A stretch of DNA of 64,000 nt, from assembly GCA_012719855.1 (NCBI GenBank), contig JAAXZN010000003.1, positions 186,001-250,000 on the forward strand, given 5' to 3'. This document shows positions 1 to 7,432 of this stretch, in pieces. This DNA comes from Serratia liquefaciens. GTDB lineage: Bacteria; Pseudomonadota; Gammaproteobacteria; Enterobacterales; Enterobacteriaceae. The notes beneath the pieces were generated by a model. That model saw nothing but the letters and a program-made list of their open reading frames with translations. It was not told where the DNA came from and searched no databases. Positions within the stretch are counted from its first letter, which is position 1, and each line of letters starts with the position of its first letter. A program made the translations under genes and the position numbers.

Positions 1-358
1 GCTTACTGATGTCCGCCAGGCGCGAGGCAAAGTGCTGTTTGTCCTCTCCACGGGCCCGCAGGCCAAACAGCAAATTCTCCCGCACGCTGAGGTGGGGAAA
101 TAGCGCGTAAGACTGGAAAACCATCGAGAGTTTGCGCTGAGAAGGCGGCAGGGCGGTCACATCACGTTGCTGGATGGCAATCGTACCGCTGTCGGCGGAC
201 TCAAGGCCGGCCAGGGAACGCAGCAGGGTAGATTTTCCACAGCCGGATGGCCCCAGTAGCGCGACAAAATCGCCTTCCTGCACTTCAAAACTGATGTTAT
301 CCAGTGCGGTTTTATCGCCCCAGGTTTTCGTGATGTTGCTCAGTGATAAATAGCTCAT
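1..358 (-). CDS. ABC transporter ATP-binding protein (N-terminal part, cut by window edge)
   Basis: This is the first 119 residues of an ABC ATPase read leftward; the rest lies outside the window. The start MSYLSLSNITKTWGDKT leads into a Walker A motif GPSGCGKST at residues 36-44 and a Q-loop FQSYALFPH near residue 82. The spacing and the wording 'RKLSMVFQSYALFPHLSVREN' split around the Q-loop are typical of the PotA/UgpC/FbpC group, which energises uptake of polyamines, sugar phosphates, iron or phosphonates through a binding-protein-dependent permease at the inner membrane. The substrate cannot be told from this fragment. Partner permease genes are presumably to the left. Confidence 0.85.
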   Translation of the reverse strand, partial: MSYLSLSNITKTWGDKTALDNISFEVQEGDFVALLGPSGCGKSTLLRSLAGLESADSGTIAIQQRDVTALPPSQRKLSMVFQSYALFPHLSVRENLLFGLRARGEDKQHFASRLADISK

Positions 359-487
359 AGCGCTTCTTGAATTGGCATGTTGTGCCCACCCTAGCTGCTG
401 AGTATTTATCTGGTATGAATAATTGATGACAGTTAAGTGTCGACGGATCGTCCTCCGGAGGGGAAAGATGGCTTGCGGACCGCGGTC

Positions 488-545
488 CATGTTAAATTTG
501 TGCCAGGTAACTCTGTATCCCTGATCACAAAGAGAATTTAACATG
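488..545. repeat. Long nested hairpin in the 5' region before adhP
   Basis: An 11-bp perfect inverted repeat (CATGTTAAATT at 488-498 and AATTTAACATG at 535-545) encloses two further short stems, TTTGTG/CACAAA (497-502/526-531) and CAGG/CCTG (504-507/520-523). Together they can form one long imperfect hairpin of 58 nt. Just to the left is a 12-bp palindrome made of GGACCG and CGGTCC (477-488). There is no U-tract, so it is not a simple terminator. It could be an operator, a structured RNA or a small palindromic repeat. Confidence 0.5.
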
Positions 546-1010
546 AAGATCGGTCATTTTTATCCCATCACGAAGGATGTTGCCCCCAAGCCCAGCAACG
601 TGGTTATGCGACTGCGGGCTATTGAATATCAGCGATAACCGTTACGCCCCGAAGAAGCCAGACGCTATGCGTACAGCCAAACCGCGCCGCCCGCACGGAC
701 GATGGGTTTACTACATCCTGCATGAAGATATTCTGTGGCCCTGCCCGGTAAAGTGGGAATGGGAAAGCAGTTACCATGCCTGGTTGCCTTTTTACTATTC
801 GCCAACGTTGGAATTCGTTGCCGGTAACCCCGCCAAGGCCACAAAAATCACTAAAACCAAGCGTTAATCATTATTCCCGTTTCAGAACCGCAAGCGCGCT
901 GGTTGATATTAAATATTTGTTTTTAAAGAAAACCCCGCATTTCTTGCCCTCAGGGTTATGAGTAACTACATTAACAACTGTACTTCAACTCACCTGAGGA
1001 GAGATATCCT
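546..1010. other. Gene-poor stretch before adhP with possible coding remnant
   Basis: The stretch 359-1010 holds no gene I can support. Short open frames exist on the plus strand: a 31-codon frame from 543 ending at 638, and a 96-codon frame at 577-867 rich in Trp and Tyr. Neither matches a family I recognise, neither has a convincing ribosome site at its start, and they sit in different frames. A decayed gene is possible. The last 50 bases hold the adhP leader with CTGAGGAGAG before the ATG. Confidence 0.25.
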
Positions 1011-2024
1011 ATGAAAGCAGCCGTAGTGACTAAAAACCACAGTGTCGATATTCAGGATAAACAGCTTCGCCCACTGAAATACGGTGAGGCGGCGCTGAAA
1101 ATGGAGTGTTGCGGCGTTTGCCATACCGATCTTCACGTCAAAAATGGCGATTTTGGCGAAGTGCCTGGTATCACCCTGGGGCATGAAGGGATTGGGGTCG
1201 TCACCGCCGTAGGTGAAGGTGTCACCTCGTTGAAAGTCGGGGATCGTACCAGCGTCGCCTGGTTCTATCAGGGATGTGGCCACTGTGAATATTGCGTCAA
1301 TGGTAACGAAACGCTGTGCCGCTCGGTGAAAAATGCCGGTTACAGCGTTGACGGCGGCATGGCGGAAGAGTGCATCGTAGTAGCGGATTATGCGGTCAAA
1401 GTGCCGGATGGTCTGGACTCCTTTGCAGCCAGCAGCATTACCTGTGCCGGCGTCACTACCTATAAGGCGGTGAAAATTTCCGACATCAAACCGGGACAGT
1501 GGATCGCGATTTACGGCCTGGGCGGTTTGGGGAATCTGGCATTGCAGTATGCCAAGAACGTGTTCAACGCCAAAGTGATCGCCATTGACGTCAATCAGGG
1601 CCAGTTGGATTTCGCCAAAGAAATTGGCGCCGATCTGGTCATCAACTCCAAAACTGAAAACGCCGAAGAAATCATTCAGCAAAAAGTCGGTGGCGCGCAT
1701 GCTGCCGTGGTCACCGCAGTGGCGCGTTCAGCCTTTAATTCCGCGGTCAATGCGGTTCGCGCAGGGGGCAAAGTGGTCGCCGTGGGGCTACCGCCAGAGA
1801 GTATGGACCTGAGCATTCCGCGCCTGGTGCTGGACGGTATTCAGGTTGTGGGATCGCTGGTAGGGACTAGGGAAGACCTTAAAGAAGCTTTCCAGTTTGC
1901 CGCCGAAGGCAAAGTGACGCCGAAAGTGACCAAGCGTCCGTTGGGCGACATCAACGCGATCTTCGAAGAGATGAAGTCGGGCACTATTCGTGGCCGCATG
2001 GTTATCGATCTTTCCGCATCATAA
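1011..2024 (+). CDS. adhP: Alcohol dehydrogenase, zinc-dependent, AdhP type
   Basis: Interconverts primary alcohols (ethanol, propanol) and aldehydes with NAD+ in the cytosol. The 337 residues match the usual 336 of E. coli AdhP. Catalytic zinc ligands are visible in CGVCHTDLH (Cys near 36) and the GHEG motif near 60. The structural zinc site is the run of four cysteines in [15 protein letters not shown] (about 90-105), and the Rossmann GLGGLGN motif is near 170. The start is fixed by a GAGGAGAG ribosome site 8 nt upstream. It stands alone as a monocistron. The aldehyde dehydrogenase just downstream on the other strand could take its acetaldehyde on to acetate. Confidence 0.93.
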   Translation: MKAAVVTKNHSVDIQDKQLRPLKYGEAALKMECCGVCHTDLHVKNGDFGEVPGITLGHEGIGVVTAVGEGVTSLKVGDRTSVAWFYQGCGHCEYCVNGNETLCRSVKNAGYSVDGGMAEECIVVADYAVKVPDGLDSFAASSITCAGVTTYKAVKISDIKPGQWIAIYGLGGLGNLALQYAKNVFNAKVIAIDVNQGQLDFAKEIGADLVINSKTENAEEIIQQKVGGAHAAVVTAVARSAFNSAVNAVRAGGKVVAVGLPPESMDLSIPRLVLDGIQVVGSLVGTREDLKEAFQFAAEGKVTPKVTKRPLGDINAIFEEMKSGTIRGRMVIDLSAS

Positions 2025-2040
2025 TCCCGCGCAAATAACT

Positions 2041-2060
2041 AAGGCCACCGAGGTGGCCTT
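2041..2060 (+). terminator. Hairpin after adhP
   Basis: AAGGCCACC and GGTGGCCTT form a near-contiguous stem 16 nt after the adhP stop. No run of T follows, so intrinsic termination would be weak; the position still suggests a 3'-end structure. Confidence 0.4.
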
Positions 2061-2091
2061 AGTGGTTGTGACAAGTGCTCTGTTGTTTAAT

Positions 2092-2165
2092 GGTAGGGGC
2101 GCTACATGCTGCGCCCAAAGCATAATCAATGAGTTAAATCGGGTCGAACATGCTCGACCCCTACC
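2092..2165. repeat. Dispersed palindromic repeat, copy 1
   Basis: A 74-bp element bounded by GGTAGGGG and CCCCTACC. Inside are two further hairpins, one around GCTACATGCTGCG and one around GTCGAACATGCTCGAC. A second element of the same design lies at 43877-43933 between hypF and fdhF. Ends, internal CATGCTGCG core and intergenic placement mark it as a member of a chromosomal palindromic repeat family (REP- or MITE-like). Confidence 0.6.
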
Positions 2166-2231
2166 GGATTAACCTTTTCACAATTTGTCAGCACGCAGAA
2201 AGGCCATCCAGGTTTCAGTAACGCGAAAGAA

Positions 2232-3752
2232 TCAAAACAGCCCAAGCGGTTTGCTGTCGTAACTGACCAACAGGTTTTTGACCTGCTGGTAATGCGACAG
2301 CGCTACCTTGTGGGTCTCGCGGCCGACGCCGGAGTTTTTGTAACCGCCGAAGGCAGCATGCGCCGGATAGAGGTGATAACAGTTGGTCCACACGCGGCCG
2401 GCCTTGATGGCGCGCCCCATGCGATAGGCGCGATTAACGTCGCGGGTCCACAAACCGGCACCCAGCCCGAACTCACTGTCGTTGGCCAATGCCAGGGCTT
2501 CGGCTTCGTCTTTAAAGGTGGTCACGCCGATCACCGGTCCGAAGATCTCTTCACGGAAGAAACGCATGCTGTTATTGCCGGTAATCAAGGTGGGTTGCAG
2601 ATAAAAACCGCTCTGCAAGGTTTGCTCATGGCTGGCGCGCTCGCCGCCGGCAATGATTTTCCCGCCTTCGTTTTTAGCGATCTCGATGTAAGACAGGATC
2701 TTGTCGAACTGCTGCTGAGACGCCTGGGCACCGATCATGGTGTCGGTGTCAAAGGGGTCACCCTGGCGAATAGTAGTGATGCGCGCCAGCACTTTTTCCA
2801 TAAATTGCGGGTAAATCGACTCCTGAATCAGGGCGCGCGAAGGGCAGGTACAGACTTCACCCTGGTTGAAGAAGCCAAGAATGAGCCCCTCAACCGCCTT
2901 GTCGATGAATTCTGGTTCTGCCTGCATGATGTCTTCAAAGAAGATGTTCGGCGATTTGCCGCCCAGTTCCACGGTGCTGGGAATAATATTTTCCGCCGCG
3001 CAGGCCAGAATATGGCGGCCTACCGGGGTTGAGCCGGTAAAGGCAATTTTGTCGATACGCTTGCTGGTTGCCAATGCCTCACCGGCTTCTTTACCGAAAC
3101 CGTGAACCACATTGAGCACGCCCGGCGGCAGCAAGTCACCTATCATTTCCAACAGCACGCAGATGCTGAGCGGGGTTTGCTCCGCCGGTTTAAGCACCAC
3201 GCAGTTGCCGGCGGCCAGCGCCGGGGCCAGTTTCCAGGCGGCCATCAGCAGCGGGAAGTTCCAGGGAATAATCTGCCCAACCACGCCAAGCGGTTCGTAA
3301 ATATGGTAGGCCACGGTGTTTTGATCGATCTCTGCGGCGGTGCCTTCCTGCGCACGCAAACAGCCGGCGAAATAGCGGAAGTGGTCGATCGCCAGCGGAA
3401 TGTCCGCGTTCAGCGTTTCACGGATCGGTTTACCGTTGTCCCAGCTTTCGGTCAGTGCCAGCAATTCGAGCTTTGACTCCATACGATCGGCGATCGCCAG
3501 CAGCACATTAGACCTTTCCTGAACGCTGGCTTTCCCCCAGGTTTCGGCTGCAGCATGCGCCGCATCCAGCGCTTGTTCGATATCTTTCGCGTCGGAACGC
3601 GGAAATTCGGCGACAGTCTGACCTGTCATCGGGGAGGTGTCGGTGAAGTAGTTGCCTGAAACGGGTTCGACAAATTTGCCGCCAATGTAGTTGCCGTAGC
3701 GCTGTTTGAAAGAGACCAACGAGCCTGGCAAACCGGGATGAACGTATTTCAT
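2232..3752 (-). CDS. aldB: Aldehyde dehydrogenase, AldB/AcoD/ExaC type
   Basis: Oxidises acetaldehyde and related aldehydes to the acid with NAD(P)+. The 506 residues run through the family without gaps: the PWNFPLLMA nucleotide-binding segment, GSTPVGR, the catalytic Glu in [12 protein letters not shown], the catalytic Cys in [11 protein letters not shown], and the ending KPLGLF shared with E. coli AldB. I start at the ATG encoding [10 protein letters not shown] because a GAGAGG site precedes it; the open frame continues further upstream through the promoter and is not expected to be translated there. A sigma-54 promoter lies 69 nt upstream and the divergent neighbour is an AcoR-type sigma-54 activator, so induction by an alcohol, acetoin or aldehyde signal is likely. 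Confidence 0.9.
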   Translation of the reverse strand: MKYVHPGLPGSLVSFKQRYGNYIGGKFVEPVSGNYFTDTSPMTGQTVAEFPRSDAKDIEQALDAAHAAAETWGKASVQERSNVLLAIADRMESKLELLALTESWDNGKPIRETLNADIPLAIDHFRYFAGCLRAQEGTAAEIDQNTVAYHIYEPLGVVGQIIPWNFPLLMAAWKLAPALAAGNCVVLKPAEQTPLSICVLLEMIGDLLPPGVLNVVHGFGKEAGEALATSKRIDKIAFTGSTPVGRHILACAAENIIPSTVELGGKSPNIFFEDIMQAEPEFIDKAVEGLILGFFNQGEVCTCPSRALIQESIYPQFMEKVLARITTIRQGDPFDTDTMIGAQASQQQFDKILSYIEIAKNEGGKIIAGGERASHEQTLQSGFYLQPTLITGNNSMRFFREEIFGPVIGVTTFKDEAEALALANDSEFGLGAGLWTRDVNRAYRMGRAIKAGRVWTNCYHLYPAHAAFGGYKNSGVGRETHKVALSHYQQVKNLLVSYDSKPLGLF

Positions 3753-3820
3753 GTAACACCTCTCATGGGAACGGAGACTGTAAGGGTGGTGCCTGATTGC
3801 CGGCACTCTACAGACACCTA

Positions 3821-3836
3821 AGCATTGCCCATGCCA
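3821..3836 (-). promoter_or_regulatory. Sigma-54 (-24/-12) promoter of aldB
   Basis: Read leftward the sequence is TGGCATGGGCAATGCT, matching TGGCACG-N4-TTGCW with the invariant GG and GC at the correct 10-nt spacing. Transcription would begin about 60 nt before the aldB start codon. The adjacent divergent gene encodes a sigma-54 activator, which fits. Confidence 0.75.
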
Positions 3837-3964
3837 CATTGATGAAAAGCAGTGTCACACAAATAAATAATATAACTATATCAATATATTAAAGATTAAT
3901 AATAACTACCAATGCCAATAAAGCCACTGGCTTACTATTCATTTCTATTGTTTTTTGTGTTCCA

Positions 3965-3983
3965 TGTCGCAACGCATGAGACA
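3965..3983. promoter_or_regulatory. Candidate activator site (UAS) for the aldB promoter
   Basis: An imperfect dyad TGTCGC-N7-GAGACA lies about 130 bp upstream of the aldB -24 element, a usual distance for an enhancer bound by a sigma-54 activator. It is non-coding if the activator starts at 4030 as argued. It is the only such dyad I noticed in the interval, so the call is tentative. Confidence 0.3.
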
Positions 3984-4029
3984 CATTCATGATACAAAAA
4001 TGCAACACTTTAATTGGCGGGAGTTGGGT

Positions 4030-5820
4030 ATGCTGCATAAAGACCAGACCACCCAGACCGGGTGTCTCTCTGACGACGATCGCCTGTCACTCTCCGGCCC
4101 CCTGTCCGAATCCTGGTCACGTAGCCGGCACTATGGCCTCAAGCGAAGCGACGATCATGTTCCTTTTATCCGGCCGACGCTGTTGAAAGAAGTGCGCGGG
4201 CAAAACGGTTGGGTTGCGCAGCTCGCGCGGCCGCTGCTCGAGCGCTTGGGCGGTGAAATCAACCGCCAACCCTCCATTGTGGTGGTGTCCGACGCCGGTG
4301 GTCTGGTACTGGAAACCTGCGGAAACACGCACTTTTTGCGTAAGGCATCGCGGGTCTCTCTGGCACCAGGCAATCTGTGGGGCGAGCAGGAGCGTGGCAC
4401 CAATGCCATCGGTACCGCTTTGGCAATGGGGGCACTGTGCGAAGTCAATGGCGACGAGCATTTTCTCAATCAGAATGCCGGGCTTTACTGCTCCGCCGCG
4501 CCGATATATCGCCCCGACGGCCTGATCGCCGGCGTATTGGATATCTCTACGCCAGCCCAACACCCTTACAGCGAAGCAGGTTCGTTGATTCTGCAGGCTG
4601 TCCGGCACATTGAACATCAATGGGTGAAAAGTTGTGTCACCGACCGTCATTGGACACTGCGCCTGCACAGCGATGCGCGGGTTCTCGGCAGCGCTCATGA
4701 GATGATATTGGTGTTTCGCGATGAAATTCTCACCGCTGCCAACCGATTAGCGATGCAGGAATTCAATCTCAGCGCGGCGGCCTTTGGGGCGATGGACTTT
4801 GCCACGCTGTTTCCGGAAATGTCCCTTCAGACCCTGAATGCGCCACGACAGACTCTGGCAGTGAATAATCGTCACTATTATTCACTATTGCAGCTGCCGG
4901 AGCGCCCAACGCAGTACGTCAGGCCGCCGCTGCAGCCTTATGATCGTGACGGTGCCGACCGGCAGAAAGCCCTGCGTATTCTTAATGCCGGGCTGGCGCT
5001 ATGCATTAGCGGGGAAACCGGGTGCGGCAAAGAGTATTTCAGCCAGCGTTTGTTCGAGGAAAGCCACCGGCGGCAGGGCAACTTTGTGGCAATCAACTGT
5101 GCAGCCCTGCCGGAAAGCCTGATCGAGTCCGAGCTTTTTGGCTATGCGCCAGGGGCTTTTACCGGCGCCAGCAGCAAAGGGTACGTCGGCAAGATAAGAG
5201 AGGCCGACGGCGGGGTACTGTTCCTCGATGAGATTGGCGATATGCCATTGAGTTTACAGACCCGGTTATTGCGGGTACTGCAGGAAAAGACGGTCACGCC
5301 GCTCGGCAGCCGCGTCAGCTATGCGGTTGATTTCTCGCTTATCTGTGCCACCCACCAGGATCTGGAACAGCAGGTCGCGGCAGGGGCATTCCGCGAAGAC
5401 TTGCTGTACCGCATTCAGGAATTCAGCCTGCGCATATTGCCGCTGCGGCAGCGCGCTCACGTTGATCGCTTCATCCTCAATCTCTGGCGCGAATTGGGTG
5501 GTGATGCGCGGGCTATCAGACTGGCGCCGGACGCTATCGCGGCCTTGGCCGGTTATTCCTGGCCCGGTAATGTGCGGCAGCTGTTGAGCTCTTTGAAAGT
5601 GCTGCTGGCTTTGACCGATGACGGCAACCTGATCAGGCTGGAGGACCTGCCGGAGCAGTTTCATCTGCTTGCTCGCCCCGTAGCGCCGCAGAGTGTATCG
5701 GTGGACATGTTGGAGGCCATTCGAAACGCCAGGGGCAATATCAGCCTGGCGGCGAAACGCCTGGGGATCTCGCGCAGTACGCTTTACCGCAAGATGGAGA
5801 AGCATCGTACCGAGAACTGA
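4030..5820 (+). CDS. acoR: Sigma-54-dependent activator, AcoR-like (GAF-AAA-Fis)
   Basis: A 596-residue activator of sigma-54 RNA polymerase. A GAF-type sensory region fills roughly residues 50-200 (NLWGEQERGTNAIGTAL, then SAAPIYRPDG). The AAA+ domain carries Walker A GETGCGKE near 327, the sigma-54 contact motif GAFTGA near 375 and Walker B FLDEIGD near 400. A Fis-type helix-turn-helix ends the protein (ISLAAKRLGISRSTLYRKM). I chose the ATG at 4030 because GGGAG lies 8 nt upstream; the frame extends to 3955 with TTG/ATG alternatives lacking ribosome sites. Divergence from aldB and the -24/-12 promoter there point to aldB as a target. Relatives control acetoin or alcohol catabolism. Confidence 0.85.
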   Translation: MLHKDQTTQTGCLSDDDRLSLSGPLSESWSRSRHYGLKRSDDHVPFIRPTLLKEVRGQNGWVAQLARPLLERLGGEINRQPSIVVVSDAGGLVLETCGNTHFLRKASRVSLAPGNLWGEQERGTNAIGTALAMGALCEVNGDEHFLNQNAGLYCSAAPIYRPDGLIAGVLDISTPAQHPYSEAGSLILQAVRHIEHQWVKSCVTDRHWTLRLHSDARVLGSAHEMILVFRDEILTAANRLAMQEFNLSAAAFGAMDFATLFPEMSLQTLNAPRQTLAVNNRHYYSLLQLPERPTQYVRPPLQPYDRDGADRQKALRILNAGLALCISGETGCGKEYFSQRLFEESHRRQGNFVAINCAALPESLIESELFGYAPGAFTGASSKGYVGKIREADGGVLFLDEIGDMPLSLQTRLLRVLQEKTVTPLGSRVSYAVDFSLICATHQDLEQQVAAGAFREDLLYRIQEFSLRILPLRQRAHVDRFILNLWRELGGDARAIRLAPDAIAALAGYSWPGNVRQLLSSLKVLLALTDDGNLIRLEDLPEQFHLLARPVAPQSVSVDMLEAIRNARGNISLAAKRLGISRSTLYRKMEKHRTEN

Positions 5821-5821
5821 C

Positions 5822-5846
5822 AAAACGGGGCCCATTCAGGGCCCCG
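5822..5846 (-). terminator. Terminator of the solute-binding protein gene
   Basis: The stem CGGGGCCC/GGGCCCCG (5826-5833/5839-5846) is followed leftward by TTTTG. It sits between the converging acoR and binding-protein genes and suits the leftward one. Confidence 0.7.
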
Positions 5847-5854
5847 CGTGGTGA

Positions 5855-6781
5855 TTATTTATCGCCCAAACCCTGCGGGTTGATTTCGGATTGTTCGATT
5901 TTCTCGTCGCTTTCCGCCCAGCGATCCAACACCTTCAGGTAACTGCCGTTGGCAATAGCGCTATTGAGCGAAGCCTGCACCGCATCCACCAAACCATTGC
6001 CTTTCTTCAGCGTGACGGCAATGTTGGCGCTGCGCGGCCAGCCCCCCGGCACGATGCCGACCAACCGGGTTTTACCGGTCAGTTTCGCCTGATAAGCACC
6101 GGACACATTCGGCCCGAAGGTCGCATCCGCACGACCGGACTGGATGGCCAGCGTCGACGCCGCCTTGTCGGTGACATAAATCGGCTGAAGGGCAGGTAAC
6201 CCCTTGGCCTGATTCTCTTTATCCCAGGCCAGCAGCACGGCTTCCTGATTGGTGCCGGAGTCTACGATAATCTTTTTGCCGGCAATGTCCGGCGCCGATT
6301 TTATCGAGGTGATCTTACTGTCGGATTTCACGTAGAAGCCCAATGTATCCTGGCGATAGGTGGCGAAGTCGAATTTGGTTTTACGTTCCTGAGTGACGGT
6401 AATGTTGTAAACCGCGGCGTCGTATTTACCTGAGGTGACGCCTAACGGCCAGTCTTCCCATGAAGTCGGCACCAGTTTCAGTTTCAACCCCAGCCCGTCG
6501 GCAACCAGCCTGGCAATATCCGACTCGCTGCCAATCACCGTTTTATTGTCGCGGGCGTACAGACCGAACGGTGGGCCGCTGCCCAGGATCGCGACGGCTA
6601 CGGTCAGGGTTCCCGGTTCAACGAATTTGAACCCGGCGGGGATCTTGGCCGCAGCCTCCGGATCCTTCTGGGTATGAATAGGGGTTTCGTTGGCGATCAG
6701 GTCCAGACCCGGTGCGGCATGGGCCAGCGCGGAAAGGCTCAGGAGTGCCGCCGCTGCGGTGAGTTTTGCGCTATGTATCAT
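5855..6781 (-). CDS. Periplasmic amino-acid-type ABC solute-binding protein (family 3)
   Basis: A 308-residue exported binding protein. The start MIHSAKLTAAAALLSLSALAHA-APG gives a clean signal peptide with cleavage after AHA; an upstream ATG (6796) lacks a ribosome site. The mature part shows the family 3 pattern: a ligand loop GPPFGLYARDN, 'SWEDWPLGVTSGKYDAAVYNITVT' split by the usual substrate contacts, and DSGTNQEAVLLAW. It should capture an amino acid or similar small ligand for an inner-membrane ABC permease. No permease or ATPase gene adjoins it, so it is an orphan or serves a permease elsewhere. A terminator follows. Confidence 0.82.
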   Translation of the reverse strand: MIHSAKLTAAAALLSLSALAHAAPGLDLIANETPIHTQKDPEAAAKIPAGFKFVEPGTLTVAVAILGSGPPFGLYARDNKTVIGSESDIARLVADGLGLKLKLVPTSWEDWPLGVTSGKYDAAVYNITVTQERKTKFDFATYRQDTLGFYVKSDSKITSIKSAPDIAGKKIIVDSGTNQEAVLLAWDKENQAKGLPALQPIYVTDKAASTLAIQSGRADATFGPNVSGAYQAKLTGKTRLVGIVPGGWPRSANIAVTLKKGNGLVDAVQASLNSAIANGSYLKVLDRWAESDEKIEQSEINPQGLGDK

Positions 6782-6927
6782 TATTATTACCTGCATTATT
6801 ATGTTGTTGAGGCGGTCAACTCACTATCCTTCAAGCCGCTAAATCTGTGAACGAACAAAATTGGCTAACTAATTTTAGAAACGGTCAGGTTACAAAGGAG
6901 GGGGAGTACTCGGTGAGCGTGAAGGGC

Positions 6928-7395
6928 TTAAACGTCGAGATTTTTGCGCATGAAAGCATTTTGCAGCACTACGCCACGCAAGACCGGACTTTTCCGTTCA
7001 ACAACCTCAAATCCCTGGCGGATAAAGAAGGATTCCGCGGTTTTACTGACGTTCGAGGTCAGCTGCTTTAGCCCCAGCCGTCTGGCTTCTTCGTGAATAC
7101 GCTTCATCAATAAAGTCCCAACGCCTTGTCGGGCATAGGCGCCGGATACAAAGAAATGATCGATATAGCCGTCAGGTTGGAGATCGGCATAGCCAACGAT
7201 TTCTTTATCAATCTCAACGACAAAGGGGCGTAAATTTCTCATGTGTGCCGCCCAAAGCTGTTGATCAATATCGGTGGGAGCCCAGGCATTGACCTGTTCA
7301 GCGGTGTAGTCGCGTGATGCGATCTTATGTACCGCAGAGAAAAAAACGCGAAACAGCGCAATTTCGTCACCCGTTATGAACTGTCGAATCATCAT
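6928..7395 (-). CDS. GNAT family N-acetyltransferase
   Basis: A 155-residue cytosolic acyltransferase expected to move an acetyl group from acetyl-CoA to an amine. The GNAT fold is visible: the central strand 'VGYADLQPDGYIDHFFVSG', the acetyl-CoA pyrophosphate loop ARQGVGTLLM (pattern Q/RxxGxG/A), and a later 'LGLKQLTSNVSKTAESFFIRQGFE' segment typical of the ElaA/YjaB-like subgroup. The start ATG follows AGGGAAATA. The substrate is unknown, and neighbours give no clue. Confidence 0.82.
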   Translation of the reverse strand: MMIRQFITGDEIALFRVFFSAVHKIASRDYTAEQVNAWAPTDIDQQLWAAHMRNLRPFVVEIDKEIVGYADLQPDGYIDHFFVSGAYARQGVGTLLMKRIHEEARRLGLKQLTSNVSKTAESFFIRQGFEVVERKSPVLRGVVLQNAFMRKNLDV

Positions 7396-7432
7396 TATTT
7401 CCCTAAAAAGTACCGGAAAGTATTGTACCGGT

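Noticed and set aside
2292-3032. Long plus-strand open frame of 246 codons
   Set aside because: It is antisense to the aldehyde dehydrogenase gene and has no family resemblance or ribosome site.
6847-7071. 74-codon plus frame
   Set aside because: It lies mostly antisense to the GNAT gene and begins in its downstream gap without support.
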